From: Bufo bufo
Taxonomy: Eukaryota > Chordata > Amphibia > Anura > Bufonidae
NCBI RefSeq assembly: GCF_905171765.1
Contig: NC_053395.1
Coordinates: 183,786,156 to 183,850,155, forward strand
Direction of reading: 5' to 3'
Length of the DNA stretch: 64,000 nt
The stretch's first letter is position 1. The number at the start of each line of letters is the position of its first letter. Shown here in pieces: positions 1-10,868 of the stretch. The position numbers and the translations under genes are program-made. A model generated the notes under the pieces. That model searched no databases, had not been told where the DNA came from, and saw only the letters and a program-made list of their open reading frames with translations.

Positions 1-1026
1 ATAAAAAATATCTTGAACCATTGATAAAAATAAATGGAATATGCGATTTTATTGTCTGGGGTGTTCACAGACATTATTTAAAAAAAATATATAAAAATTA
101 AAAATCGCTGGCCGCAGTGGTGACCTGCTCCCCTTGCATTACCTGTGTCGGTGACGGCCTGCCCTAGAGTGATGGAGATCGAACCCAGCAGCAGGGACCA
201 GGTAAATATGGTCACTGCCGCGGTTCGGCCACTTTGGCAGGTCTGTTATAGTATTAGATAAATCCTTTAAGCTGTAGTGTGAGGCGCCTTTCTCTTCATA
301 AATTTGGTGCATCTTGGTCTGTAGGTGTTTTTTCAAGAATCTACTACTGATTACCTATGCTCAGCACAGCTCATCCGTATCTAAACGGTGGGGGTCCGAC
401 ACCCGGGACCCCCGCCAATCAGCTGTTTGAAAAGCAACTTTTCCTAGGCCAGAGACAACACGTTTATTGATCACATTGCCTAGGCACAGCTCAGATACCA
501 ATCACAGCCACTATACAATGTACTGTGCTTGGTAAGCACGGAGAAAGCCGCGATGCTCACAAGGGCACCTTCTCAAACAGCTGATCGGCGGGGGTCCCAG
601 GTGTCAGACCCCCACCCATCAGATACTGATAACCTATCCAGAGGATAGGTCATCAGTATTTAAATTTCAGAAAACCTTTTTCAATCAGAAAATGAAGTCT
701 GCATCTATAAGCAGGCGCAGATGTATGATTTTTACGTTGTTTTATGGTTTTGAAACTAGCCTTACCTCTCTCTTAAAACTTAATGGGGTTGATTTATCAA
801 AACTGTAAAGGAAAACTGGCTCCTAGTTATGTCCTAAGTTTATAGCACAAGCTGACAGTAGAGGGCAGACTTCTCCCTGTTCCATAGAGAGATAGGAGAA
901 CAGTTTCTAATGTAAATTCTGGTAGTGGTCTAAAAAGATAGATAAAAAAAAATATAACTCTGGGCAGCGCCGCAATCCAGACAGTAAAAAAGGAGTGCCA
1001 GAGGCTGTAGATGCAATCCAACAACC
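1..1026. other. AT-rich intergenic DNA with MITE remnants
   Basis: No gene was recognised here. Positions 345-662 resemble the core of the TTAA-type MITE at 60859-61366: both share a GGGGGTCCGACACCCGGGA segment followed by an AATCAGCTG or GATCAGCTG stretch. Positions 785-850 resemble the start of the foldback family at 20408 and 60516 (GATTTATCAAAACTG). Both look like decayed copies. Short ORFs here have no recognisable content. Confidence 0.5.
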
Positions 1027-3505
1027 AAATATAAAAAAAATAAACTCCACGGCACTTCCAAAGATAATGTGCGCATTTTATTCCACCAGTTGCAACGTTT
1101 CGGTCCTCGTCTCAATGGAACCTTTTTCAAGCCATGACAATAGTGGTGCATAGTACATGTATAAATACCACCCACATGGTGATAAATCAATTAAGATGAT
1201 AAACTAATAAAGTGCTATAGTGCTCACAATATAATAAAATAACTCATACATGTGAAAAATAAATCATCATTTTACAATAGTACAGTGTATTCATCCATAA
1301 AATACATTATAAATATATTAAAAATGTACAAAAAAGTATCAAAATAGATAATTATATAATAAATAAAGTGCAAACATGTGCTGACCCATATGTGCTGCAT
1401 TAAAAACTTGATGAATGAATGGACGAAGGAGGGACTCTACCTGGCTAGCATGGAATCCTGTAACTCCGCGTCCCCATGTTGCCGGTGCGCATGTCCGAAA
1501 GCGACCGCATCTCCAGAGAGCGGTCACATGTTCCATCTGTGTCACATGGCCGCAATCTCCTAGGAGACGCTGTGTAAACAGGAAACAGCATCGCCGGCGA
1601 GCGATCACATGTCACATCTAGGTCACGTGACCACAAACACCATGGAGACGCTGTACATAATGGTAAGTAAAGACAGCGATCGCGGGACACAGCCCGATCA
1701 CACTCTTCTAAAAAAAAAAACATGTAACTAAGATATGTTAATAATGTGTTTTATGTAAAACTCGAATCACAGTACCATGAAGTATGCACAAGGTAAGACA
1801 ACAAATCTCACCCCCAGTGTCCAAGTGCCATCCCAATGTAACAAAGGAAAAAGAACAGCATGAAAAAGAGTTCTTAAAGGAGACACCGCACAAAATTCTT
1901 GAATACAATAATGCTGTCCGTTCCCCAGACTCCTATCAGCATAAATATGCTATGTGCACTACACTGAACAGACATCATTGTGGACCTGATTACTTGGTAC
2001 GAGCAGTACTTCACAGATGACATACCATCCTCGTAATATAATGTACCTGCAGAAGGAACATACTTTGCAGGCATCCTGATCAGGGATTTCAGACTTAAAA
2101 GCGTTCCCCATGCAACAGATAAAATAAAGTAAACTAAAATGAAAGAAAAAATGTGGGTGATTGAGTCAGCACAACCCTATATGCAGGTGCACATCGCTAT
2201 GGCGAAATACATATACAAACGCAATAGCACTCTGCCCTGCCTCTATGCTGGATGAGGCATTGGTGTACATTTTGGTCAAAGCGTAATAAGCCACTCACCA
2301 CGTCAAGGTCGCCTCTATAGAGTGGTCCCTAACACTAGTTCCTACCTGTTTATGGGCCATGACAGCCACACAAAGTCCAGGGAATGCAGGTGCACCTGCA
2401 TATAGGGTTGTGTGCACCTGCATATAGGGTTCTGCTGACTCAATCACCCACATTTTTTCTTTGTAGTATATATTGGAGGCGTGGCGATCTCCATGCAGTC
2501 ATGCACACCTGACCAGTCAATCTGTCCTGGAGGCTGGTTTTAAAGTCAGTATAAAACTGAGTCTGCGTATATAGCACCTACCAGTAGCCATTTGGCTCCA
2601 GGAGAAGTATATAGTGGGCTCAGCATGCATGTTGGTACTTGCATCCCTGGATCCGATGAAAGCTGTAATGGCACCGGACGGGGTTAAAAGCAGAGTGTGC
2701 TTGGCGTGCATGCTGCACCTGCATTCCCTGGACTTTGTGTGACTGTCATGGCCCATAAACAGGTAGGAACTAGTGTTAGGGACCACTCTATAGAGGCGAC
2801 CTTGACGTGGTGAGTGGCTTATTACGCTTTGGCCAAAATGTACACCAATGCCTCATCCAGCATAGAGGCAGGGCAGAGTGCTGGTTGCAGAGTGCTATTG
2901 CATTTGTATTTTGCGTTAAAATGAAAGAAAGTGCTTTCCATCGGAGACCACTGTGTCATGTTAATGCACAGTGGAAACCAATATCGGCAAGTAATTATAT
3001 CAGGGTCAACACCACCTCAATGGCACGAGGACCCCTATTAGGTATGTAACCAATGAACTATATACAAAACATATCATAGAAAAGAAAAATCAATAATAGA
3101 AATAACATAAATAATTGGAGACCAAAGAGAGGATATCTTCATCATCGCAAACTGTGCAATGTGTCCAAAAGCCAATTTTCTGCTGTTATAATCAATAATT
3201 GTAATTAATTAATTTCCAATTATGATAATGAATCCATGCTAGTTCAGCAAGTCCTCCATCATTCTTCCATCAGATGAAAACTAAAAACAAAAAGAAGAAG
3301 AAAAAAGATCATTAGTATAATTAGCACCATATTCAAGAAGAGATAGGACATGAGCATCACTGCGCTAAATGGTAATTAGGTGTTTAAAATCCCAGACCTA
3401 AAATCTACTGTACATTTAATCCATGTGGTCTCAAGGAATTCAGGGTGGCGATCCAATGAAGTTCCCGTTTCTTGAGGGACAAACCTCTGTTGCCTCCCTG
3501 CGAGA
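1027..3505 (+). repeat. Left inverted arm of the Penelope-like element
   Basis: This is the reverse complement of 7320-13625 once later insertions are removed from both. Matching landmarks are 1047-1120 with 13530-13610, 2040-2135 with 7920-8020, and 3420-3500 with 7325-7410. The 3440-3500 part encodes, on the minus strand, the last residues of the GIY-YIG region. It is interrupted at 2149-2916. Confidence 0.85.
2149..2916. mobile_element. 768-bp insertion with 14-bp target duplication and internal inverted repeats
   Basis: The sequence TAAAATGAAAGAAA occurs at 2135-2148 and again at 2917-2930. The opposite Penelope arm (7905-7925) has a single near-copy of it, so this is an insertion with a 14-bp target-site duplication. 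Inside are two inverted pairs: 2195-2405 against 2690-2900, and 2150-2190 against 2395-2455. No ORF of note is present. The long duplication suggests target-primed reverse transcription, and the inverted layout fits a non-autonomous Penelope-like fragment, but the family was not identified. Confidence 0.6.
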
Positions 3506-3637
3506 AATTGGGACATGATCTATCAGAAAACATCTCAAATCGCTCTCCTTGTGATTTAACTCAGTAAAGTGTTTGGATACTGGAAGAAGTGACATCTCAC
3601 CTATGTACAGTAAACTGCAAGGACACCAAAGAATATA

Positions 3638-5218
3638 CACTGCTCAAAAAAATAAAGGGAACACAAAAATAACACATCCTAGATCTGAATTAATTAAATA
3701 TTCTTCTGAAATACTTTGTTCTTTACATAGTTGAATGTGCTGACAACAAAATCACACAAAATAAAAAAATGGAAATCAAATTTTTCAACCCATGGAGGTC
3801 TGGATTTGGAGTCACACTCAAAATTAAAGTGGAAAAACACACTACAGGCTGATCCAACTTTGATGTAATGTCCTTAAAACAAGTCAAAATGAGGCTCAGT
3901 AGTGTGTGTGGCCTCCACGTGCCTGTAGGACCTCCCTACAACGCCTGTGCATGCTCCTGATGAGGTGGCAGACTGTCTCCTGAGGGATCTCCTCCCAGAC
4001 CTGGACTAAAGCATCTGCCAACTCCTGGACAGTCTGTGGTGCAACAAGACGTTGGTGGATAGAGCGAGACATGATGTCCCAGATGTGCTCAATTGGATTC
4101 AGGTCTGGGGAACGGCCGGGCCAGTCCATAGCATCAATGCCTTCGTCTTGCAGGAACTACTGACACACTCCAGCCACATTAGGTCTAGCATTGTCTTGCA
4201 TTAGGAGGAACCCAGGGCCAACTGCACCAGCATATGGTCTCACAAGGGGTCTGAGGATCTCATCTCGGTGCCTAATGGCAGTCAGGCTACCTCTGGCGAG
4301 CACATAGAGGGCTGTGCAGCCCTCCAAAGAAATGCCACCCCACACCATTACTGACCCAATGCCAAACCGGTCATGCTGGAGGATATTGCAGGCAGCAGAA
4401 CGTTCTCCATGGCGTCTCCAGACTCTGTCACGTCTGTCACATGTGCTCAGTGTTAACCTGCTTTCATCTGTGAAGAGCACAGGGAGCCACTGGTGAATTT
4501 GCCAATCTTTGTGTTCTCTGGCAAATGCCAAACGTCCTGCACGGTGTTGGGCTGTAAGCCCAACCCCCACCTGTGGACGTCGGGCCCTCACATCACCCTC
4601 ATGGAGTCTGTTGCTGACCGTTTGAGCAGACACATGCACATTTGTGGCCTGCTGGAGGTCATTTTGCAGGGCTCTGGCAGTGCTCCTCCTGTTCCTCCTT
4701 GCACAAAGGCGGAGGTAGCGGTCCTGCTGCTGGGTTGTTGCCCTCCTACGGCCTCCTCCACGTCTCCTGATGTACTGGCCTGTCTCCTGGTAGCGCCTCC
4801 ATGCTTTGGACACTACGCTGACAGACACAGCAAACCTTCTTGCCACAGCTCGCATTGATGTGCCATCCTGGATAAGCTGCTCTACCTGAGCCACTTGTGT
4901 GGGTTGTAGACTCCGTCTCATGCTACCACTAGAGTGAAAGCACCGCCAGCATTCAAAAGTGACCAAAACATCAGCCAGGAAGCATAGGAACTGAGAAGTG
5001 GTCTGTGGTCACCACCTGCAGAACCACTCCTTTATTGAGGGTGTCTTGCTAATTGCCTATAATTTCCACCTGTTGTCTATCCCATTTGCACAACAGCATG
5101 TGAAATTGATTGTCACTCAGTGTTGCTTCCTAAGTGGACAGTTTGATTTCACAGAAGTGTGATTGACTTGGAGTTACATTGTGTTGTTTAAGTGTTCCCT
5201 TTATTTTTTTGAGCAGTG
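3638..5218 (-). mobile_element. Tc1/mariner element, DD34E type, 1581 bp
   Basis: Inverted termini CACTGCTCAAAAAAATAAAG lie at both ends and are flanked by TA dinucleotides (3636-3637 and 5219-5220), the standard Tc1/mariner target duplication. The transposase is on the minus strand. The element landed inside the GIY codons of the Penelope endonuclease, so it is younger than that element. Confidence 0.93.
3896..4966 (-). pseudogene. DD34E Tc1 transposase with a single nonsense codon
   Basis: The frame is open from 4966 to 3896 except for one TAG at 4157-4159. Reading through it continues in the same frame for the last 86 codons. An N-terminal paired-type helix-turn-helix (residues about 15-120, including [20 protein letters not shown]) is followed by the DDE domain. 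The catalytic acids are in [15 protein letters not shown] and PDLNPIEHIW, with 34 residues between the second and third. The expected residue at the stop is probably Gln (CAG to TAG). The C-terminus HRRCREVLQARGGHTHY looks complete. It would be a cut-and-paste transposase but for this one mutation. Confidence 0.9.
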
Positions 5219-5704
5219 TATATAACGAAAGAAAATTCACAAGTTAGAAAATGTTTGAATGCATATTGTTTATATGTCACAGGGTGAATAAAAGCATTGC
5301 CCTTCTTTATGTACCGACAATTGACGCAATTTAGACATGGAAAGGATCCGAAATTTTGTGGACGTAAAAAACTCTGTCCGGTCGTTTTTTGTGGGCCTAC
5401 ATCAGTCTGTACTATTTTATCTCTCAGATTTTGAGGTCTCCTATATGATATTAATGGAGGTAATTGAAATGCCTTGATATTGTTATGACCACTGTTTAGG
5501 ACGGACCAATGTTTGTTCACAATCTTGATAATTAAATGACTGTCCTCTGTATAGGTAGTAACCAAGGGAATTCTTTGTAAAGGTCTATTCCCCTGTGTTT
5601 TATTAAGTAAATCTGTCCTGTCCACTGTTTGTATAGTCCTCAAGTGTGGTTACAATACCTTACTAGGAAAACCACATTTCTTAAATGACATAGTCATCCT
5701 AGTG

Positions 5705-5837
5705 CAGGCATGCTCAACCTGCGGCCCTCCAGCTGTTGTAAAACTACAACTCCCACAATGCCCTGCTGTAGGCTGTTCGGGCATGCTGGGAGTTGTAGTT
5801 TTGTAACAGCTGGAGGGCCGCAGGTTGAGCATGCCTG
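5705..5837. mobile_element. hAT-type palindromic MITE, 133 bp
   Basis: A near-perfect inverted repeat starts CAGGCATGCTCAACCTGCGG and ends with its complement. It is flanked by the 8-bp direct repeat TCCTAGTG (5697-5704 and 5838-5845). An 8-bp duplication plus a CAG terminus is the hAT signature. It lies in the C-terminal RT coding region of the Penelope-like element. A sister copy is at 38865-39010. Confidence 0.88.
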
Positions 5838-8022
5838 TCCTAGTGAGTGTCTGATCAAGATGGTGTGTGTCACTCACTATCGGTTTAGCCCGCATGTACT
5901 GACTGTATGGAAGGGACTTAATCATGGCCCTAGGATGGGCACTATCGTATCTTACTAAAGTATTCTTATCCGTAGGCTTAGTGTACACTTCAGTCCTAAA
6001 TTGCCCATCATTTAAAGTTATTAATACATCAAGAAAGTTAATCTGTTCACTCGAGTAACTAAGTGTGAATTTGATGTCACTATCAATAGTATTAAGACAG
6101 GAAAAGAAAAATAATAATTGTTGTTCAGTCCCTGTCAAAATCAAGAAAATGTCATCTATGTATCGCCACCACCTCAACACATTTTCGAAGTGGGGCGACA
6201 CATAGATGAAGGTGTCTTCCAAGAAGGAGAACGCCACGTTGGCATAAGTGGGCGCCACATTAGACCCCATGGCGGTCCCCTTCAATTGGAGATAAAAATC
6301 ATCACCAAATAAAAAATAATTGTGTGTGAGTACTGCATGAAGTAATGTCATGATAAAGTCTTGATACCCTAATGAAAGATCAGATCGTGTGAGTGCCAGT
6401 TTGAAAGCATTCATGCCAAATTCATGCCTAATCGATATATAGAGGCTAACTATATCGAAAGAAACCATAATCACATCTGAGGTGATGACTACATCCGACA
6501 ACTTATTCAAAAAATCTGTTGTATCCTGTATGTAGGATTTGGCCAACATGGCAAAGTTGTGCAATATTTTGTCCAAAAAGACAGAAACATTGCTCAACAA
6601 TGAACCCCTCCCAGACACAATGGGCCTGCCTGGGGGATCATTCAAGTTTTAATGAATTTTAGGTAACAAGTATAACATAGGCGTAATAGGATGCTGAACC
6701 AAAAGATATTCCTTTAATTTAATGTCAATGAGACCCGCTTGTACACCCTCATTTATGATGTGATCAATCTTCCTCTGATAATCCCATTTAGGGTCATGTG
6801 TTAATTTACAGTAAACAGACTGGTCTGACAGTTGACGATGAGCCTCAGCAATGTATTTGTGTGTGTCCGTGACCACAACCGCACCACCTTAGTCAGCGGG
6901 TTTGATAGTGAGGATGTGGTCATGGACTAACTCATTCATAGCCTGCCACTCCAATAATGACATATTAGGGTGGCGAAACTGTTGGTTATTAAGCATGTAC
7001 ATCACGGGACACCGCATCCATAAATAATTCTAAGGCAGGGGAAGAGACCACAGGATTAAATTCACTCTTCACAAAAAGATTCATATCAGATAGACATAAT
7101 TCAGATGTTTTTACATTACTGTCACGAGGATGCATAGAAAACCACATTTTTAACTTTAAACGTCTAAAAAACTCATGTAAATGTGCTTCCACATGTAACC
7201 AATCGGTACGCACATTGGGGCAAAAACGAAGGCCCTTAGCTAGTATTCTATGTTATAATAGGGTTAAAACATGTGATGAGATATTTACCACAGTGTCCAC
7301 ATTCAATTCTTCTGTCTTTCTCGCAGGGGAGGCAACAGAGGTTTGTCCCTCAAGAAACGGGAACTTCATTGGATCGCCACCCTGAATTCCTTGAGACCAC
7401 ATGGATTAAATGTAGATTTTAGGCCTGGGATTTTAAACACCTAATTACCATTTAGCGCAGTGATGCTCATGTCCTATCTCTTCTTGAATATGGTGCTAAT
7501 TATACTAATGATCCTTTTTCTTCTTTTTGTTTTTAGTTTTCATCTGATGGAAGAATGATGGAGGACTTGCTGAACTAGCATGGATTCATTATCATAATTG
7601 GAAATTAATTAATTACAATTATTGATTATAACAGCAGAAAATTGGATTTTGGACACATTGCACAGTTTGCGATGATGATGTTGTCCTCTCTTTGGTCTCC
7701 AATTATTTATGTTATTTCTATTATGAATTTTTCTATGATATGTTTTGTATATAGTTCTGGACCTCATTATATGCTTTTGATCTTTCATCATTGGTTACAT
7801 ACCTAATAGGGGTCCTCGTGCCATTGAGGTGGTGTTGACACCTATATAATTACTTGCCGATATTGGTTTCCACTGTGCATTAACATGACACAGTGGTCTC
7901 CGATGGAAAGCACTTTTTTTCATTTTAGTTTACTTTATTTTATCTGTTGCATAGGGAACGCTTTTAAGTCTGAAATCCCTGATCAGGATGCCTGCAAAGT
8001 ATGTTCCTTCTGCAGGTACATT

Positions 8023-8994
8023 TGTAGTGTACGGGGACTGTAATGCCCGTCACTACAAAAGGGTCACTTGGTGTGCTGTCGTCCCCCCTTATTTATGGGG
8101 AAGTTGGTATATGTCATCTTTATAAAATGTCATGTAATGTAATGCTATGTATTTCCCTGTTACTGTGAAACTTGCATGTACAGGCCTGCTAGGGGTGTCA
8201 TTTCAGCTCTTAGTCACTAGAGGGAGCTAGGGAGCCCTAGTTTATATAAGGCCCAGTCAGGGAAAGGAAAGGCAGTCTAAAGTTGGAGTCTAGAGTTGTG
8301 GTTGGAGACTAGACAATGTCAGAGACAAGTCCAGGCCTGAAGCCTGTGGACCAGGAGAGGGTAATGCAGTCCCTGTAACCGGGTTCCAGATCCAAGGAGA
8401 AGGTTCCCCTCCTGAATTTATATATGCAGAAGCAGGAAGACCACTGTTGAACAGCCTGGGAGTTCAGAAGTTTCTAGAGTCTGAGGAAGCTGAGAGAGAG
8501 ACAGGGGCAAGCTCAGAGAAGCAAGAGGTACTCAAGACAATAGAGGAGGTACTTTATAAAGATAAAACCAAGGATATACGCCAGAGCTAGGGTATTGGGC
8601 CTTGGAGAAGATTTTCTATGTTCCAGGATCAGTCAGGAATAGAGTGCAAGCTCCTGTACTGCAAGTCCTGTGTTTAACACTCTGAAGTCACCTTGCTATG
8701 TCTATATTGCCTGCATCAAATGTACTGCAACAAACTGTCTGCAAAGGAACTGCGTTTCCAGCTATGCCCATGTATGATGACTACTAAAGTTTGAGTTCTG
8801 CTTTAACATCACGTGGTTCCTCAGTTATTCCTGCTATCAGCAAATGGCGTGCCACCGTCTAATTGGCACTGGCGTCACGAACATTTCCTATCATCCCCTG
8901 CCCTTGCAGAGAGTCAGCCGTCTCAGGTTAGTGTCTATTGCACTACAACACCCAGGAACACATTTCTACGCACAACTTGAGTATGCTGCACCTC
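8023..8994 (+). repeat. 5' long terminal repeat
   Basis: It begins TGTAGTGTACGGGG and ends GCTGCACCTC. It contains a TATA box at 8243-8250, so the transcript probably starts near 8270. It differs from the 3' copy at about 8540 (T/C) and at two sites in 8845-8860. Confidence 0.9.
8243..8250 (+). promoter_or_regulatory. LTR TATA box
   Basis: TATATAAG follows a run of GGAGC-rich sequence in the 5' LTR and is repeated at the same offset in the 3' LTR (11881-11888). The position, about 220 bp into a 972-bp LTR, fits a U3/R boundary. Confidence 0.6.
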
Positions 8995-8999
8995 TCTTT

Positions 9000-9017
9000 T
9001 GGCGTCACGAACAGGAT
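9000..9017 (+). promoter_or_regulatory. Candidate tRNA primer-binding site
   Basis: TGGCGTCACGAACAGGAT starts five bases after the 5' LTR. It has the TGG start expected of a site complementary to a tRNA CCA end and resembles retroviral-type sites of the TGGCG...CGAACAGG form. The tRNA was not identified. A shorter copy of the same string occurs inside each LTR near 8869 and 12507. Confidence 0.6.
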
Positions 9018-9275
9018 ACGCACGCTTTCTAGTGCAAGAAGCTTGAACTTTGTGCCTTATACAGTTGCCCTGTGACCAAAGTGACAAATTGCCTGTTTAT
9101 TTAAAATGGACTTTGTGGACTGAAAATCATACCAAAAGTGTTCCTAAAACTTCTAAAAAGCGCTGTGCAGTGTTGCGCTACCAAGAGGAAGAAAATCGCC
9201 ACATTGGAGTGTGGTTTTGTGGACTTTTCATCATCCTGCTTGCTGTCAGTGAATAGACAGCGTTTATACCCAAAG

Positions 9276-10868
9276 ATGGCCGCTGAGGCTACTGAAATAG
9301 CCGCTGCGTCATCTTCATCCCGAAAAGGCGGGAAAAATTGGCGCCTTTTTGAAGAAATAGCGGGAAGGAGTTCAAGGTCAGGCGCCACTGCTTATCTAGA
9401 CATTTGCATGTCGGCTAGCATGGACTCCGCCTTCCATATACTGGAATACCTGGGGGGCGGCCTCCCAGTGCAATGGGAGGAGCTGGCAGATCTAATTGAC
9501 GCGACCCTATCGCTCTCTAGAGAAGGATCGAGCATGTTGGAGAGTGAACAGAGCTTTGCTGCAACGTCCGCGCCTGAAATACCAGAGATGAATGATATTG
9601 GTGTAGAGCCAGAAGAGGCTCCACCGGCCTACTCTCCGGGACCGGAGAAACCCGCCTGCCCGCCACGGGAGAAAGAACCAGAGCCCTGCTATGGCTCCTG
9701 GAGAGACTTCTTTCAGCCCTCCTTCAAGTGGTCTTCACTAATGGCAGAGATCCGGGAGGCCGCTATAAAGCGGAATACAAAGACTAAGATCTATTATGAG
9801 GAGTTGACCAAGACTATCCATGAACGACACACCAACACCCAACCCCGCCTGGAAAGGAGAAAGGGAGTGGTGGTGTCCTTTGACAAAACCCGTGGCTACG
9901 GGTTCATACAAGATTACCTGACTGGCAGAGACTTATATGTTAACAGAAGATCTGTCAAGAGAGACTACCTCCCTTCCTATCAGCACAGCCTCCGCGAGGG
10001 AGAGGAAGTGGAGTTCACCCCTGCCGAGAGCCTGAGAGGCCCTTATGCAACTGCTGTGACCCGTCCCAAGCGAGAACCTGAGGACTGGGAGGCAGAAGAA
10101 GAAGACTACTCTGGCTGCGAGCGGGAACCGGAACGCTCTCCAGAGCCGGCCCATCACGCCTTCCAGGAGCGGAGCTCCTTCATTGGGCCTAATGTCTTCT
10201 GGCAGCCAACCGTGTTGGAAAAATGGGTGAGCCCTTATCCTTCCCCCGAGCTGCCCCGTCGGGAGAAGACCATACAAGATATGGAAAACTTAAAAGGACT
10301 TCGCAATACCTTTGAGAACATCCGTAGGGGTCGGAGACCCGATGCATCACCAGAACCTGCAGAGGCCGAGTCCGCGCCATCGTTGACTGTACCCGCGCCG
10401 GCGGCGCCAGCAGATGACAGCGACTCTGACACGGAGAGTATCGGTGAACAGATTGTCCGGCTGGAGGAGAAGTTGCGGGAGCTGCGCAAGATCGCAACCG
10501 CCAGGATCCAGACGCCGCCAAAGAAGGACGAGGTAAGGGTGCCTGTCACCACCCGTAAACCACTGTCTGCTAATGTTGCTCCGTCAAGGCCCCAAGGAAG
10601 ACCTGTTATTCCTGTGAGTTGCTGCACCGAGCCCACCGGACCGCTTGCGGCGGCGGTACCAAATGCCTTACATCCCACAATTATCATGCCGGGACCAGTA
10701 CGGTCCACCCAAGGGTTTACCCCTAGGCCCATGGGGCCAATACCTATTAGGGGCCCCTTTACCTTGCAGCTGCCCCCTAACACGGTTATGTGGGCCCATC
10801 CTCCTGTAGAGGACTACTACAGGCCGTACTTGCCAGCAGAGCCGGGTAATGATGACATACCCCTGTGA
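9276..10868 (+). CDS. Gag-like protein with PPAY motif and Y-box-type cold-shock domain
   Basis: The ORF is open upstream to an ATG at 9138, but I chose the ATG at 9276 because of its strong context (A at -3, G at +4) and the MAAEATEIAAASS start; this gives 530 residues. Residues 1-100 have no recognised fold. PPAYSP at residues 116-121 is a PPxY motif, the kind that binds WW-domain ubiquitin ligases and acts as a late domain in many Gag proteins. Residues about 196-264 look like a cold-shock domain: RKGVVVSFDKTRGYGFI contains the RNP1-like GYGFI, DLYVN matches RNP2, and a REGEEVEF strand follows as in Y-box proteins. An acidic stretch, a short coiled coil (about 389-409, IVRLEEKLRELRK) and a proline-rich tail complete it. 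Cold-shock domains bind single-stranded RNA, so a role in packaging element RNA is inferred. It has no zinc knuckle and no enzyme domain. Confidence 0.85.
   Translation: MAAEATEIAAASSSSRKGGKNWRLFEEIAGRSSRSGATAYLDICMSASMDSAFHILEYLGGGLPVQWEELADLIDATLSLSREGSSMLESEQSFAATSAPEIPEMNDIGVEPEEAPPAYSPGPEKPACPPREKEPEPCYGSWRDFFQPSFKWSSLMAEIREAAIKRNTKTKIYYEELTKTIHERHTNTQPRLERRKGVVVSFDKTRGYGFIQDYLTGRDLYVNRRSVKRDYLPSYQHSLREGEEVEFTPAESLRGPYATAVTRPKREPEDWEAEEEDYSGCEREPERSPEPAHHAFQERSSFIGPNVFWQPTVLEKWVSPYPSPELPRREKTIQDMENLKGLRNTFENIRRGRRPDASPEPAEAESAPSLTVPAPAAPADDSDSDTESIGEQIVRLEEKLRELRKIATARIQTPPKKDEVRVPVTTRKPLSANVAPSRPQGRPVIPVSCCTEPTGPLAAAVPNALHPTIIMPGPVRSTQGFTPRPMGPIPIRGPFTLQLPPNTVMWAHPPVEDYYRPYLPAEPGNDDIPL

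Larger units (their letters stand above)
3440..7213 (-). pseudogene. Penelope-like reverse transcriptase with GIY-YIG endonuclease, broken
   Basis: Translated on the minus strand, the segments in order are 7213-6989 (N-terminal part), 6876-6649 (ends LLPKIH), 6645-5650 (RT core) and 5643-5220 (linker with a cysteine-rich CLNCVNC stretch). After the Tc1 insertion comes 3640-3440 (YILWCPCSLLYIGE, the GIY-YIG start). The RT core shows motif A (VSFDIVSLY), the KGTAMGS motif and the catalytic YIDD box. Stop codons replace likely lysines near 6891 (KPAD-stop-GGAVVV) and 6650 (PKIH-stop). A hAT MITE interrupts the C-terminal RT region at 5705-5837 and a Tc1 element sits in the GIY motif. The enzyme copied element RNA and nicked target DNA when intact; this copy cannot. 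Confidence 0.88.

Noticed and set aside
4157..4159. Programmed stop-codon readthrough in the transposase
   Set aside because: Tc1 transposases are not known to use recoding, and a C-to-T change of a Gln codon explains the TAG simply.
4314..4858. Plus-strand ORFs of 60 and 121 codons
   Set aside because: They are antisense to the DD34E transposase and carry no protein features of their own.
9933..10783. Antisense ORFs of 110-182 codons opposite the cold-shock ORF
   Set aside because: They are shadows of a GC-rich coding strand with no recognisable domains.
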